Source: Saccoglossus kowalevskii (lineage: Eukaryota > Hemichordata > Enteropneusta > Harrimaniidae). From it: 15,278 bases of DNA. The stretch's first letter is position 1; every line of letters begins with the position of its first letter. The notes below the pieces were generated by a model, which did not search any database, was not told the origin of the DNA, and worked only from the letters and a program-made list of their open reading frames with translations. The stretch is from contig NW_003150597.1 of assembly GCF_000003605.2 (NCBI RefSeq), positions 1 through 15,278 on the forward strand, in the 5' to 3' direction. This document shows positions 1 through 13,007 of the stretch, piece by piece. The position numbers and the translations under genes were made by a program.

Positions 1-691
1 GTGCATCATGGCATACATGGACTACCAGTACATCATGGCATACATGGACTACCAGTACATCATGGCATACATGGACTACTAGTACATCATGGCATACATG
101 GACTACTAGTACATCATGGCATACATGGACTACCAGTACATCATGGCATACATGGACTACCAGTACATCATGGCATACATGGACTACTTGTACATCATGG
201 CATACATGGACTACCAGTACATCATGGCATACATGGACTACCAGTACATCATGGCATACATGGACTACCAGTACATCATGGCATACATGTACTACCAGTA
301 CATCATGGCATACATGGACTACTTGTACATCATGGCATACATGGACTACTAGTACATCATGACATACATGGACTACTAGTACATCATGACATACATGGAC
401 TACTAGTACATCATGGCATACATGGACTACTAGTACATCATGGCATACATGGACTACTAGTACATCATGGCATACATGGACTACTAGTACATCATGGCAT
501 ACATGGACTACTAGTACATCATGACATACATGGGCTACATCATGGCATACATGGACTACTAGTACATCATGGCATACATTGACTACTAGTACATCATGGC
601 ATACATGGACTACTAGTACATCATGGCATACATGGACTACTAGTACATCATGGCATACATGGACTACTAGTACATCATGGCATAGATGGAC

Positions 692-868
692 TACTAATAC
701 ATCATGGCATACATGGACTACTTGTACATCATGGCCATACTTGTACATCATGGCCATACTTGTACATCATGGCATACATGGACTACATCATGGCATACAT
801 GGACTACATCATGCATACATGGACTACATCAAGGCATACATGACTACATCATGGCATACATGGACTAC
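692..868 (+). repeat. Irregular, degenerate stretch of the array rich in short units
   Basis: This is the least regular part of the array. It begins at a CATAGATGG/TACTAATAC unit like those that open block A elsewhere, then carries two GGCCATACTTG units (about 733 and 752, one base longer than the usual GGCATACTTG form). Several 21-bp GGACTACATC units follow, then ATGCATAC (811, shortened), ATCAAGGC (about 829) and CATGACTAC (about 839, one base missing). At the same place in other A copies there is one 18-bp unit, then CATAGACTAC, two or three 21-bp units with CAGGGC, and GACGACGAG. I read this stretch as a decayed or rearranged A copy. It is still clearly derived from the 27-bp unit. Confidence 0.75.
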
Positions 869-894
869 TTGTACATCATGGCATACATGGACTA

Positions 895-1620
895 CTTGTA
901 CATCATGGCATACATGGACTACTAGTACATCATGGCATGCATGGACTACTAGTACATCATGGCATGCATGGACTACTAGTACATCATGGCATGCATGGAC
1001 TACTTGTACATCATGGCATACATGGACTACTAGTGCATCATGGCATACATGGACTACTAGTACATCATGGCATACATGGACTACTAGTACATCATGGCAT
1101 ACATGGACTACTAGTACATCATGGCATACATGGACTACTAGTACATCATGGCATACATGGACTACTTGTACATCATGGCATACATGGACTACTTGTACAT
1201 CATGGCATACATGGACTACTTGTACATCATGGCATACATGGACTACTTGTACATCATGGCATACATGGACTACTTGTACATCATGGCATACATGGACTAC
1301 TTGTACATCATGGCATACATGGACTACTAGTACATCATGGCATACATGGACTACCAGTGCATCATGGAATACATGGACTACCAGTACATCATGGCATACA
1401 TGGACTACTAGTACATCATGGCATACATGGACTACTAGTACATCATGGCATATATGGACTACTTGTACATCATGGCATACATGGACTACTTGTACATCAT
1501 GGCATACATGGACTACTTGTACATCATGGCATACATGGACTACTTGTACATCATGGCATACATGGACTACTTGTACATCATGGCATACATGGACTACTTG
1601 TACATCATGGCATACATGGA
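895..1620 (+). repeat. Block C, copy 1
   Basis: Barcode order: a TTG unit and a TAG unit, three GCATGC units (935, 962, 989), a TAGTGC unit (1031), several TAG units, a run of six TTG units (about 1148-1330), a CCAGTGC/GGAATAC unit (1351-1370), a TATATGG unit (about 1451) and a second TTG run. The same order is found at 7331-8110 (offset 6436, rising to 6490 after the TTG run) and partly at 11049-11512 (offset 10154). At its right edge it runs into GGAGTAGTAC (1620) and two GCATGC/GGACTAGTAC short units. A similar short-unit motif recurs near 12400-12440. Confidence 0.85.
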
Positions 1621-2520
1621 GTAGTACATCATGGCATGCATGGACTAGTACATCATGGCATGCATGGACTACTAGTACATCATGGCATACATGGACTACT
1701 TGTACATCATGGCATACATGGACTACTAGTACATCATGGCATACATGGACTACTAGTGCATCATGGCATACATGGACTACCAGTACATCATGGCATACAT
1801 GGACTACCAGTACATCATGGCATACATGGACTACTTGTACATCATGGCATACATGGACTACTTGTACATCATGGCATACATGGACTACTAGTACATCATG
1901 GAATACATGGACTACTAGTACATCATGGAATACATGGACTACTAGTACATCATGGCATACATGGACTACTAGTACATCATGGCATACATGGACTACTTGT
2001 ACATCATGGCATACATGGACTACCAGTACATCATGGCATACATGGACTACCAGTACATCATGGCATACATGGACTACCAGTACATCATGGCATACATGGA
2101 CTACCAGTACATCATGGCATACATGGACTACTTGTACATCATGGCATACATGGACTACTAGTACATCATGGCATGCATGGACTACTAGTACATCATGGCA
2201 TGCATGGACTACTAGTACATCATGGCATGCATGGATTACTTGTACATCATGGCATGCATGGACTACTAGTACATCATGGCATACATGGACTACTTGTACA
2301 TCATGGCATACATGGACTACTAGTACATCATGGCATACATGGACTACTAGTACATCATGGCATACATGGACTACTAGTACATCATGGCATACATGGACTA
2401 CTAGTACATCATGGCATACATGGAATACTAGTACATCATGGCATACATGGGCTACTAGTACATTATGGCATACATGGACTACATCATGGCATACATGGAC
2501 TACTAGTACATCATGGCATA

Positions 2521-3003
2521 CATTGACTACTAGTACATCATGGCATACATGGACTACTAGTACATCATGGCATAGATGGACTACTAATACATCATGGCAT
2601 ACATGGACTACTAGTACATCATGGCATACTTGTACATCATGGCATACATGGACTACTAGTACATCATGGCATACATAGACTACTTGTACATCATGGCATA
2701 CATGGACTACATCATGGCATACATGGACTACATCAGGGCATACATGGACTACATCATGGCATACATGGACTACTAGTACATCATGGCATACATGGACTAC
2801 TAGTACATCATGGCATACATGGACGACGAGTACATCATGGCATACATGGACTACTAGTACATCATGGCATACATGGACTACTAGTACATCATGGCATACT
2901 TGTACATCATGGCATACATGGACTACTAGTACATCATGGCATACATGGACTACTAGTACATCATGCCATACATGGACTACTAGTACATCATGCCATACAT
3001 GGA
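2521..3003 (+). repeat. Block A, copy 1 (CATTGAC to GCCATAC segment)
   Basis: Barcode order: CATTGAC (2521), CATAGATGG/TACTAATAC (2571-2590), an 18-bp GCATACTTG unit, CATAGACTAC, two 21-bp units, CAGGGC (about 2735), another 21-bp unit, GACGACGAG (2822), a second 18-bp unit, and two GCCATAC units (2961-3000). TACTAATA to GACGACGAG is exactly 240 bp here, as it is at 3803-4043, 8491-8731 and 13069-13309. The whole segment is matched at constant offset 10487 by 13008-13490, so these two are the closest pair among the A copies. Confidence 0.85.
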
Positions 3004-3690
3004 CTAGTACATCATGGCATACATGGACTACTAGTACATCATGGCATACATGGACTACTAGTACATCATGGAATACATGGACTACTAGTACATCATGGAA
3101 TACATGGACTACTAGTACATCATGGCATACATGGACTACTAGTACATCATGGCATACATGGACTACTAGTACATCATGGCATACATGGACTACCAGTACA
3201 TCATGGCATACATGGACTACCAGTACATCATGGCATACATGGACTACCAGTACATCATGGCATATATGGACTACCAGTACATCATGGCATACATGGACTA
3301 CCAGTACATCATGGCATACATGGACTACTTGTACATCATTGCATACATGGACTACTAGTACATCATGGCATGCATGGATTACTTGTACATCATGGCATGC
3401 ATGGATTACTTGTACATCATGGCATACATGGACTACTTGTACATCATGGCATACATGGACTACTAGTACATCATGGCATACATGGACTACTAGTACATCA
3501 TGGCATACATGGACTACTAGTACATCATGGCATACATGGACTACTAGTACATCATGGCATACATGGAATACTAGTACATCATGGCATACATGGAATACTA
3601 GTACATCATGGCATACATGGGCTACTAGTACATTATGGCATACATGGACTACATCATGGCATACATGGACTACTAGTACATCATGGCATA

Positions 3691-4860
3691 CATTGACTAC
3701 TAGTACATCATGGCATACATGGACTAGTACATCATGGCATACATGGACTACTAGTACATCATGGCATACATGGACTACTAGTACATCATGCCATACATGG
3801 ACTACTAATACATCATGGCATACATGGACTACTAGTACATCATGGCATACTTGTACATCATGGCATACATGGACTACTAGTACATCATGGCATACATAGA
3901 CTACTTGTACATCATGGCATACATGGACTACATCATGGCATACATGGACTACATCAGGGCATACATGGACTACATCATGGCATACATGGACTACTAGTAC
4001 ATCATGGCATACATGGACTACTTGTACATCATGGCATACATGGACGACGAGTACATCATGGCATACATGGACTACCAGTACATCATGGCATACATGGACT
4101 ACTAGTACATCATGGCATACATGGACTACTAGTACATCATGGCATACATGGACTACTAGTACATCATGGCATACATGGACTACTAGTACATCATGGCATA
4201 CTTGTACATCATGGCATACATGGACTACTAGTACATCATGGCATACATGGACTACTAGTACATCATGGCATACATGGACTACTAGTACATCATGGCATAC
4301 ATGGACTAGTACATCATGGCATACATGGACTACTAGTACATCATGGCATACATGGACTATTAGTACATCATGGCATACATGGACTACTTGTACATCATGG
4401 CATACATGGACTACCAGTACATCATGGCATACATGGACTACCAGTACATCATGGCATACATGGACTACCAGTACATCATGGCATACATGGACTACCAGTA
4501 CATCATGGCATACATGGACTACCAGTACATCATGGCATACATGGACTACCAGTACATCATGGCATACATGGACTACTTGTACATCATGGCATACATGGAC
4601 TACTAGTACATCATGGCATACATGGACTACTAGTACATCATGGCATACATGGACTACTAGTACATCATGGCATACATGGACTACCAGTACATCATGGCAT
4701 ACATGGACAACTTGTACATCATGGCATACATGGACTACCAGTACATCATGGCATACATGGACTACCAGTACATCATGGCATACATGGACTTACCAGTACA
4801 TCATGGCATACATGGACTACTTGTACATCATGGCATACATGGACTACTAGTACATCATGG
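3691..4860 (+). repeat. Blocks A and B, copy 2 (reference cassette)
   Basis: Starts with CATTGAC (3691) and TACTAATA (3803). It continues through the 18-bp unit, CATAGACTAC (3891), the CAGGGC 21-bp cluster and GACGACGAG (4043). It then goes through a second 18-bp unit (about 4198), a 24-bp unit (about 4304), GGACTATTAG (4354), a run of six CAG units flanked by TTG units (about 4380-4580), GGACAACTTG (about 4706) and GGACTTACCAG (one extra T, about 4790). From 3803 to 4860 every landmark I checked recurs at +4688 (8491-9548), and from 3841 to about 4589 at +9662 (13503-14251). The copies look almost identical by eye. Confidence 0.9.
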
Positions 4861-5059
4861 CATACATGGACTACTAGTACATCATGGCATACATGGGCTA
4901 CTAGTACATTATGGCATACATGGGCTACTAGTACATTATGGCATACATGGACTACATCATGGCATACATGGACTACTAGTACATCATGGCATACATGGAC
5001 TAGTACATCATGACATACATGGACTACTAGTACATCATGGCATACATGGACTACTGTAC

Positions 5060-5904
5060 ATCATGGCATACATGGACTACTAGTACATCATGGCATACAT
5101 GGACTACTAGTACATCATGGCATACATGGACTACTAGTACATCATGGCATACATGGACTACTCGTACATCATGGCATACATGGACTACTAGTACATCATG
5201 GCATACATGGACTACTTGTACATCATGGCATACATGGACTACTAGTACATCATGGCATACATGGACTACTAGTACATCATGGCATACATGGACTACTAGT
5301 ACATCATGGCATACATGGACTGCTAGTACATCATGGCATACATGGACTACTTGTACATCATGGCATACATGGACTACTTGTACATCATGGCATACATGGA
5401 CTACTAGTACATCATGGCATACATGAACTACTTGTACATCATGGCATACATGGACTACTAGTACATCATGGCATACATGGACTACTTGTACATCATGGCA
5501 TACATGGACTACTAGTACATCATGGCATACATGGACTACTAGTACATCATGGCATACATGGACTACTAGTACATCATGGCATACATGGACTACTTGTACA
5601 TCATGGCATACATGGACTACTTGTACATCATGGCATACATGGACTACTAGTACATCATGTCATACATGAACTACTAGTACATCATGGCATACATGGACTA
5701 CTAGTACATCATGGCATACATGGACTACTTGTACATCATGGCATACATGGACTACTAGTACATCATGGCATACATGGACTACTAGTACATCATGGCATAC
5801 ATGGACTACTAGTACATCATGGCATACATGGACTACTTGTACATCATGGCATACATGGACTACTTGTACATCATGGCATACATGGACTACTAGTACATCA
5901 TGTC
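5060..5904 (+). repeat. Block D copy 1, containing a 243-bp nine-unit direct duplication
   Basis: Landmarks are CTCGTAC (5161), GACTGCTAG (about 5319), TGAAC (5422), CATGTCAT (5656), TGAAC (5665), CATGTCAT (5899) and TGAAC (5908). The TGAAC and CATGTCAT marks repeat at exactly 243 bp, which is 9 x 27. Read as slot states the nine units are TTG TAG TTG TAG TAG TAG TTG TTG TAG in the first copy (5422-5664). The second copy (5665-5907) differs only in its first unit (TAG). The same nine-unit order occurs at 9717-9956 and 14581-14820. A CTACTGTAC unit with one base missing lies just left of the block at about 5053. Confidence 0.85.
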
Positions 5905-6458
5905 ATACATGAACTACTAGTACATCATGGCATACATGGACTACTAGTACATCATGGCATACATGGACTACTAGTACATCATGGCATACATGGACTACTA
6001 GTACATCATGGCATACATGGACTACTAGTACATCATGGCATACATGGACTGCTAGTACATCATGGCATACATGGACTACTAGTACATCATGGCATACATG
6101 GACTACTAGTACATCATGGCATACATGGACTACTTGTACATCATGGCATACATGGACTACTAGTACATCATGGCATACGTGGACTACTTGTACATCATGG
6201 CATACATGAACTACTTGTACATCATGGCATACATGGACTACTAGTACATCATGGCATACATGGACTACTAGTACATTATGGCATACATGGACTACTAGTA
6301 CATCATGGCATACATGGACTACTAGTACATCATGGCATACATGGACTACTTGTACATCATGGCATACATGGAATACTTGTACATCATGGCATACATGGAC
6401 TACTAGTACATCATGGCATACATGGTCTACATCATGGCATACATGGACTAGTACATCA
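5905..6458 (+). repeat. Block D copy 1, right part; first copy of a 721-bp-offset duplication
   Basis: Landmarks are GACTGCTAG (slot at 6051), ATACGTGG (6178), TGAAC (6205), GTACATTATGG (6271), GGAATACTTG (6370), TGGTCTACATC (6421) and a 24-bp GGACTAGTAC unit. The marks from TGAAC to TGGTCTACATC recur 721 bp downstream; the GCTAG mark recurs at 694, one unit less. It also matches 9951-10370, at offset 4052 then 4025 (again one unit of difference). The segment ends where an out-of-register GGCAATACATGG appears at about 6460. Confidence 0.82.
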
Positions 6459-7185
6459 TGGCAATACATGGACTACTAGTACATCATGGCATACATGGAC
6501 TACTTGTACATCATGGCATACATGGACTACTTGTACATCATGGCATACATGGACTACTAGTACATCATGGCATACATGAACTACTTGTACATCATGGCAT
6601 ACATGGACTACTAGTACATCATGGCATACATGGACTACTTGTACATCATGGCATACATGGACTACTAGTACATCATGGCATACATGGACTACTAGTACAT
6701 CATGGCATACATGGACTACTAGTACATCATGGCATACATGGACTGCTAGTACATCATGGCATACATGGACTACTAGTACATCATGGCATACATGGACTAC
6801 TTGTACATCATGGCATACATGGACTACTTGTACATCATGGCATACATGGACTACTAGTACATCATGGCATACATGAACTACTTGTACATCATGGCATACA
6901 TGGACTACTTGTACATCATGGCATACATGAACTACTTGTACATCATGGCATACATGGACTACTAGTACATCATGGCATACATGGACTACTAGTACATTAT
7001 GGCATACATGGACTACTAGTACATCATGGCATACATGGACTACTAGTACATCATGGCATACATGGACTACTTGTACATCATGGCATACATGGAATACTTG
7101 TACATCATGGCATACATGGACTACTAGTACATCATGGCATACATGGTCTACATCATGGCATACATGGACTAGTACATCATGGAAT
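6459..7185 (+). repeat. Block D, tandem second copy
   Basis: Begins at an out-of-register GGCAATAC (6460) and carries GACTGCTAG (slot at 6745), TGAAC (6575, 6872, 6926), GTACATTATGG (about 6992), GGAATACTTG (7091), TGGTCTACATC (7142) and a 24-bp GGACTAGTAC unit. This is the same order as 6051-6458. The 721-bp offset equals 27 units (729) minus the shortfalls of the one 21-bp and one 24-bp unit, plus the single inserted base at 6460. It is followed by several GGAATAC units (7182-7265) before block C copy 2. Confidence 0.82.
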
Positions 7186-7330
7186 ACATGGACTACTAGT
7201 ACATCATGGAATACATGGACTACTAGTACATCATGGCATACATGGACTACTAGTACATCATGGAATACATGGACTACTAGTACATCATGGCATACATGGA
7301 CTACTAGTACATCATGGCATACATGGACTA

Positions 7331-8110
7331 CTTGTACATCATGGCATACATGGACTACTAGTACATCATGGCATGCATGGACTACTAGTACATCATGGCA
7401 TGCATGGACTACTAGTACATCATGGCATGCATGGACTACTTGTACATCATGGCATACATGGACTACTAGTGCATCATGGCATACATGGACTACTAGTACA
7501 TCATGGCATACATGGACTACTAGTACATCATGGCATACATGGACTACTAGTACATCATGGCATACATGGACTACTAGTACATCATGGCATACATGGACTA
7601 CTTGTACATCATGGCATACATGGACTACTTGTACATCATGGCATACATGGACTACTTGTACATCATGGCATACATGGACTACTTGTACATCATGGCATAC
7701 ATGGACTACTTGTACATCATGGCATACATGGACTACTTGTACATCATGGCATACATGGACTACTTGTACATCATGGCATACATGGACTACTTGTACATCA
7801 TGGCATACATGGACTACTAGTACATCATGGCATACATGGACTACCAGTGCATCATGGAATACATGGACTACCAGTACATCATGGCATACATGGACTACTA
7901 GTACATCATGGCATACATGGACTACTAGTACATCATGGCATATATGGACTACTTGTACATCATGGCATACATGGACTACTTGTACATCATGGCATACATG
8001 GACTACTTGTACATCATGGCATACATGGACTACTTGTACATCATGGCATACATGGACTACTTGTACATCATGGCATACATGGACTACTCGTACATCATGG
8101 CATACATGGA
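7331..8110 (+). repeat. Block C, copy 2
   Basis: Same barcode order as 895-1620: three GCATGC units from 7371, TAGTGC (7467), a TTG run, CCAGTGC/GGAATAC (7841-7860), TATATGG (7941) and a second TTG run. The TTG run at about 7584-7820 has eight units against six in copy 1, which accounts exactly for the offset change from 6436 to 6490 (54 bp). A CTCGTAC variant near 8088 replaces the last TTG. The similarity to copy 1 stops just before an out-of-register CATGCGCATAC at about 8124. Confidence 0.87.
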
Positions 8111-8402
8111 CTACTAGTACATCATGCGCATACATGGACTACTAGTACATCATGGCATACATGGACTACTTGTACATCATGGCATACATGGACTACTAGT
8201 ACATCATGGCATACATGGACTACTAGTACATCATGGCATACATGGACTACTTGTACATCATGGCATACATGGACTACTAGTACATCATGGCATACATGGA
8301 CTACTAGTACATCATGGCATACATGGACTACTAGTACATCATGGCATACATGGACTACTAGTACATCATGGCATACATGGACTACTAGTACATCATGGCA
8401 TA

Positions 8403-9548
8403 CATTGACTACTAGTACATCATGGCATACATGGACTACTAGTACATCATGGCATACATGGACTACTAGTACATCATGGCATAGATGGACTACTAATACA
8501 TCATGGCATACATGGACTACTAGTACATCATGGCATACTTGTACATCATGGCATACATGGACTACTAGTACATCATGGCATACATAGACTACTTGTACAT
8601 CATGGCATACATGGACTACATCATGGCATACATGGACTACATCAGGGCATACATGGACTACATCATGGCATACATGGACTACTAGTACATCATGGCATAC
8701 ATGGACTACTTGTACATCATGGCATACATGGACGACGAGTACATCATGGCATACATGGACTACCAGTACATCATGGCATACATGGACTACTAGTACATCA
8801 TGGCATACATGGACTACTAGTACATCATGGCATACATGGACTACTAGTACATCATGGCATACATGGACTACTAGTACATCATGGCATACTTGTACATCAT
8901 GGCATACATGGACTACTAGTACATCATGGCATACATGGACTACTAGTACATCATGGCATACATGGACTACTAGTACATCATGGCATACATGGACTAGTAC
9001 ATCATGGCATACATGGACTACTAGTACATCATGGCATACATGGACTATTAGTACATCATGGCATACATGGACTACTTGTACATCATGGCATACATGGACT
9101 ACCAGTACATCATGGCATACATGGACTACCAGTACATCATGGCATACATGGACTACCAGTACATCATGGCATACATGGACTACCAGTACATCATGGCATA
9201 CATGGACTACCAGTACATCATGGCATACATGGACTACCAGTACATCATGGCATACATGGACTACTTGTACATCATGGCATACATGGACTACTAGTACATC
9301 ATGGCATACATGGACTACTAGTACATCATGGCATACATGGACTACTAGTACATCATGGCATACATGGACTACCAGTACATCATGGCATACATGGACAACT
9401 TGTACATCATGGCATACATGGACTACCAGTACATCATGGCATACATGGACTACCAGTACATCATGGCATACATGGACTTACCAGTACATCATGGCATACA
9501 TGGACTACTTGTACATCATGGCATACATGGACTACTAGTACATCATGG
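8403..9548 (+). repeat. Blocks A and B, copy 3
   Basis: CATTGAC (8403), TACTAATA (8491), CATAGACTAC (8579), CAGGGC (about 8644), GACGACGAG (8731), GGACTATTAG (about 9042), a six-unit CAG run flanked by TTG units (about 9070-9270), GGACAACTTG and GGACTTACCAG (about 9478). From 8491 onward every landmark is exactly 4688 bp downstream of its partner in 3803-4860. The inherited odd base in GGACTTACCAG shows that the two are copies rather than independent arrays of similar variants. The match ends at 9549, where GGCATATACATGG carries two extra bases. Confidence 0.9.
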
Positions 9549-9550
9549 CA

Positions 9551-10570
9551 TATACATGGACTACTAGTACATCATGGCATACATGGACTACTAGTACATC
9601 ATGGCATACATGGACTACTAGTACATCATGGCATACATGGACTACTTGTACATCATGGCATACATGGACTACTTGTACATCATGGCATACATGGACTACT
9701 AGTACATCATGGCATACATGAACTACTTGTACATCATGGCATACATGGACTACTAGTACATCATGGCATACATGGACTACTTGTACATCATGGCATACAT
9801 GGACTACTAGTACATCATGGCATACATGGACTACTAGTACATCATGGCATACATGGACTACTAGTACATCATGGCATACATGGACTACTTGTACATCATG
9901 GCATACATGGACTACTTGTACATCATGGCATACATGGACTACTAGTACATCATGTCATACATGAACTACTAGTACATCATGGCATACATGGACTACTAGT
10001 ACATCATGGCATACATGGACTACTAGTACATCATGGCATACATGGACTACTAGTACATCATGGCATACATGGACTACTAGTACATCATGGCATACATGGA
10101 CTGCTAGTACATCATGGCATACATGGACTACTAGTACATCATGGCATACATGGACTACTTGTACATCATGGCATACATGGACTACTAGTACATCATGGCA
10201 TACGTGGACTACTTGTACATCATGGCATACATGAACTACTTGTACATCATGGCATACATGGACTACTAGTACATCATGGCATACATGGACTACTAGTACA
10301 TTATGGCATACATGGACTACTAGTACATCATGGCATACATGGACTACTAGTACATCATGGCATACATGGACTACTTGTACATCATGGCATACATGGACTA
10401 CTTGTACATCATGGCATACATGGACTACTAGTACATCATGGCATACATGGACTACTTGTACATCATGGCATACATGGACTACTTGTACATCATGGCATAC
10501 ATGGACTACTAGTTCATCATGGCATACATGGACTACTAGTACATCATGGCATACATGGACTACTAGTACA
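9551..10570 (+). repeat. Block D, copy 2
   Basis: TGAAC (9717), CATGTCAT (9951), GACTGCTAG (slot at 10103), ATACGTGG (10203), TGAAC (10230) and GTACATTATGG (about 10296). These lie 4295 bp from the first 5422-5656 markers, 4052 bp from 5899-6051 and 4025 bp from 6178-6271. Copy 2 thus has a single 243-bp nine-unit module where copy 1 has two, and one unit fewer between GCTAG and ACGTGG. To the left it is joined to block B at the GGCATATACATGG scar. Near its right end are an AGTTCATC variant (about 10512) and a CATTGCATAC variant (about 10574). Confidence 0.82.
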
Positions 10571-10610
10571 TCATTGCATACATGGACTACTTGTACATCA
10601 TGGCATACAT

Positions 10611-10745
10611 AGACTACTAGGACATCATGGCATACATAGACTACTAGGACATCATGGCATACATAGACTACTAGGACATCATGGCATACATAGACTACTA
10701 GGACATCATGGCATACATAGACTACTAGGGCATCATGGCATACAT
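10611..10745 (+). repeat. Private run of five AGACTACTAGGAC variant units
   Basis: Five consecutive 27-bp units start at 10611, 10638, 10665, 10692 and 10719. Each has AGACTAC in place of GGACTAC. The first four carry TAGGAC instead of TAGTAC and the fifth carries TAGGGC. CATAGACTAC followed by TTG is seen elsewhere, but this double-variant combination with GGAC appears nowhere else in the window. Five identical neighbours with a private mark point to a recent local amplification. Confidence 0.93.
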
Positions 10746-11048
10746 GGACTACTAGTACATCATGGCATACATGGACTACTAGTACATCATGGCATACATG
10801 GACTACTAGTACATCATGGCATACATGGACTACTTGTACATCATGGCATACATGGACTACCAGTACATCATGGCATACATGGACTACCAGTACATCATGG
10901 CATACATGGACTACCAGTACATCATGGCATACATGGACTACCAGTACATCATGGCATACATGGACTACCAGTACATCATGGCATACATGGACTACCAGTA
11001 CATCATGGCATACATGGACTACTTGTACATCATGGCATACATGGACTA

Positions 11049-11512
11049 CTTGTACATCATGGCATACATGGACTACTAGTACATCATGGCATGCATGGAC
11101 TACTAGTACATCATGGCATGCATGGACTACTAGTACATCATGGCATGCATGGACTACTTGTACATCATGGCATACATGGACTACTAGTGCATCATGGCAT
11201 ACATGGACTACTAGTACATCATGGCATACATGGACTACTAGTACATCATGGCATACATGGACTACTAGTACATCATGGCATACATGGACTACTAGTACAT
11301 CATGGCATACATGGACTACTTGTACATCATGGCATACATGGACTACTTGTACATCATGGCATACATGGACTACTTGTACATCATGGCATACATGGACTAC
11401 TTGTACATCATGGCATACATGGACTACTTGTACATCATGGCATACATGGACTACTTGTACATCATGGCATACATGGACTACTAGTACATCATGGCATACA
11501 TGGACTACCAGT
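11049..11512 (+). repeat. Block C, copy 3 (truncated on the right)
   Basis: Three GCATGC units from 11089, TAGTGC (11185), five TAG units and a six-unit TTG run (about 11302-11484), all at offset 10154 from copy 1. The match continues to the CTACCAG at 11505. Copy 1 then reads CAGTGC/GGAATAC, while this copy reads CAGTAC and passes directly into a CATAGACTAC unit that belongs to block A. Upstream, 10816-11048 is a six-unit CAG run flanked by TTG units, similar to the run in block B. Confidence 0.85.
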
Positions 11513-11682
11513 ACATCATGGCATACATAGACTACTTGTACATCATGGCATACATGGACTACATCATGGCATACATGGACTACATCAGGGCATACATGGA
11601 CTACATCATGGCATACATGGACTACTAGTACATCATGGCATACATGGACTACTTGTACATCATGGCATACATGGACGACGAG
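11513..11682 (+). repeat. Partial block A (CATAGACTAC to GACGACGAG) fused to block C
   Basis: CATAGACTAC (11522), two 21-bp units, CAGGGC (about 11586), another 21-bp unit and GACGACGAG (11674). CATAGAC to GACGACGAG is 152 bp, the same as 3891-4043. It lacks the upstream CATTGAC, CATAGATGG and TACTAATAC units, so it is a right-hand fragment joined in register to block C copy 3. Confidence 0.83.
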
Positions 11683-13007
11683 TACATCATGGCATACATG
11701 GACTACTAGTACATCATGGCATACATGGACTACTAGTACATCATGGCATACATGGACTACTAGTACATCATGGCATACATGGACTACTAGTACATCATGG
11801 TATACATGGACTACTAGTACATCATGGCATACATGGACTACCAGTACATCATGGCATACATGGACTACTAGTGCATCATGGCATACATGGACTACTAGTA
11901 CATCATGGCATACATGGACTACTAGTACATCATGGCATACATGGACTACTTGTACATCATGGCATACATGGACTACTTGTACATCATGGCATACATGGAC
12001 TACTTGTACATCATGGCATACATGGACTACTTGTACATCATGGCATACATGGACTACTAGTACATCATGGCATACATGGACTACTAGTACATCATGGCAT
12101 ACATGGACTACTTGTACATCATGGCATACATGGACTACTTGTACATCATGGCATACATGGACTACTAGTACATCATGGCATACATGGACTACTTGTACAT
12201 CATGGCATACATGGATTACTAGTACATCATGGCATACATGGACTACTTGTACATCATGGCATACATGGACTACTTGTACATCATGGCATACATGGACTAC
12301 TTGTACATCATGGCATACATGGACTACTAGTACATCATGGCATACATGGACTACTAGTACATCATGGCATACATGGACTACTAGTACATCATGGCATACA
12401 TGGACTAGTACATCATGGCATGCATGGACTAGTACATCATGGCATGCATGGACTACTAGTACATCATGGCATACATGGACTACTTGTACATCATGGCATA
12501 CATGGACTACTAGTACATCATGGCATACATGGACTACCAGTACATCATGGCATACATGGACTACTTGTACATCATGGCATACATGGACTACTAGTACATC
12601 ATGGCATACATGGACTACTAGTACATCATGACATACATGGACTACTAGTACATCATGGCATACATGGACTACTAGTACATCATGGCATACATGGACTACT
12701 AGTACATCATGGCATACATGGACTACTAGTACATCATGGCATGCATGGATTACTTGTACATCATGGCATGCATGGATTACTTGTACATCATGGCATGCAT
12801 GGACTACTAGTACATCATGGCATACATGGACTACTTGTACATCATGGCATACATGGACTACTAGTACATCATGGCATACATGGACTACTAGTACATCATG
12901 GCATACATGGACTACTAGTACATCATGGCATACATGGACTACTAGTACATCATGGCATACATGGACTACATCATGGCATACATGGACTACTAGTACATCA
13001 TGGCATA

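Noticed and set aside
6458-8587. A plus-strand open frame of 709 codons (HHGIHGLLV repeats changing to WHTWTTSTSW repeats), and similar frames at 579-2678, 937-2526 and 11091-13013, as repeat-protein genes.
   Set aside because: The 27-bp unit is nine codons and two plus phases lack stops, so long frames are automatic. This one changes frame at the inserted base near 8124 and stays open only because both phases are stop-free. There is no non-repeat N- or C-terminal domain, signal peptide or intron signal.
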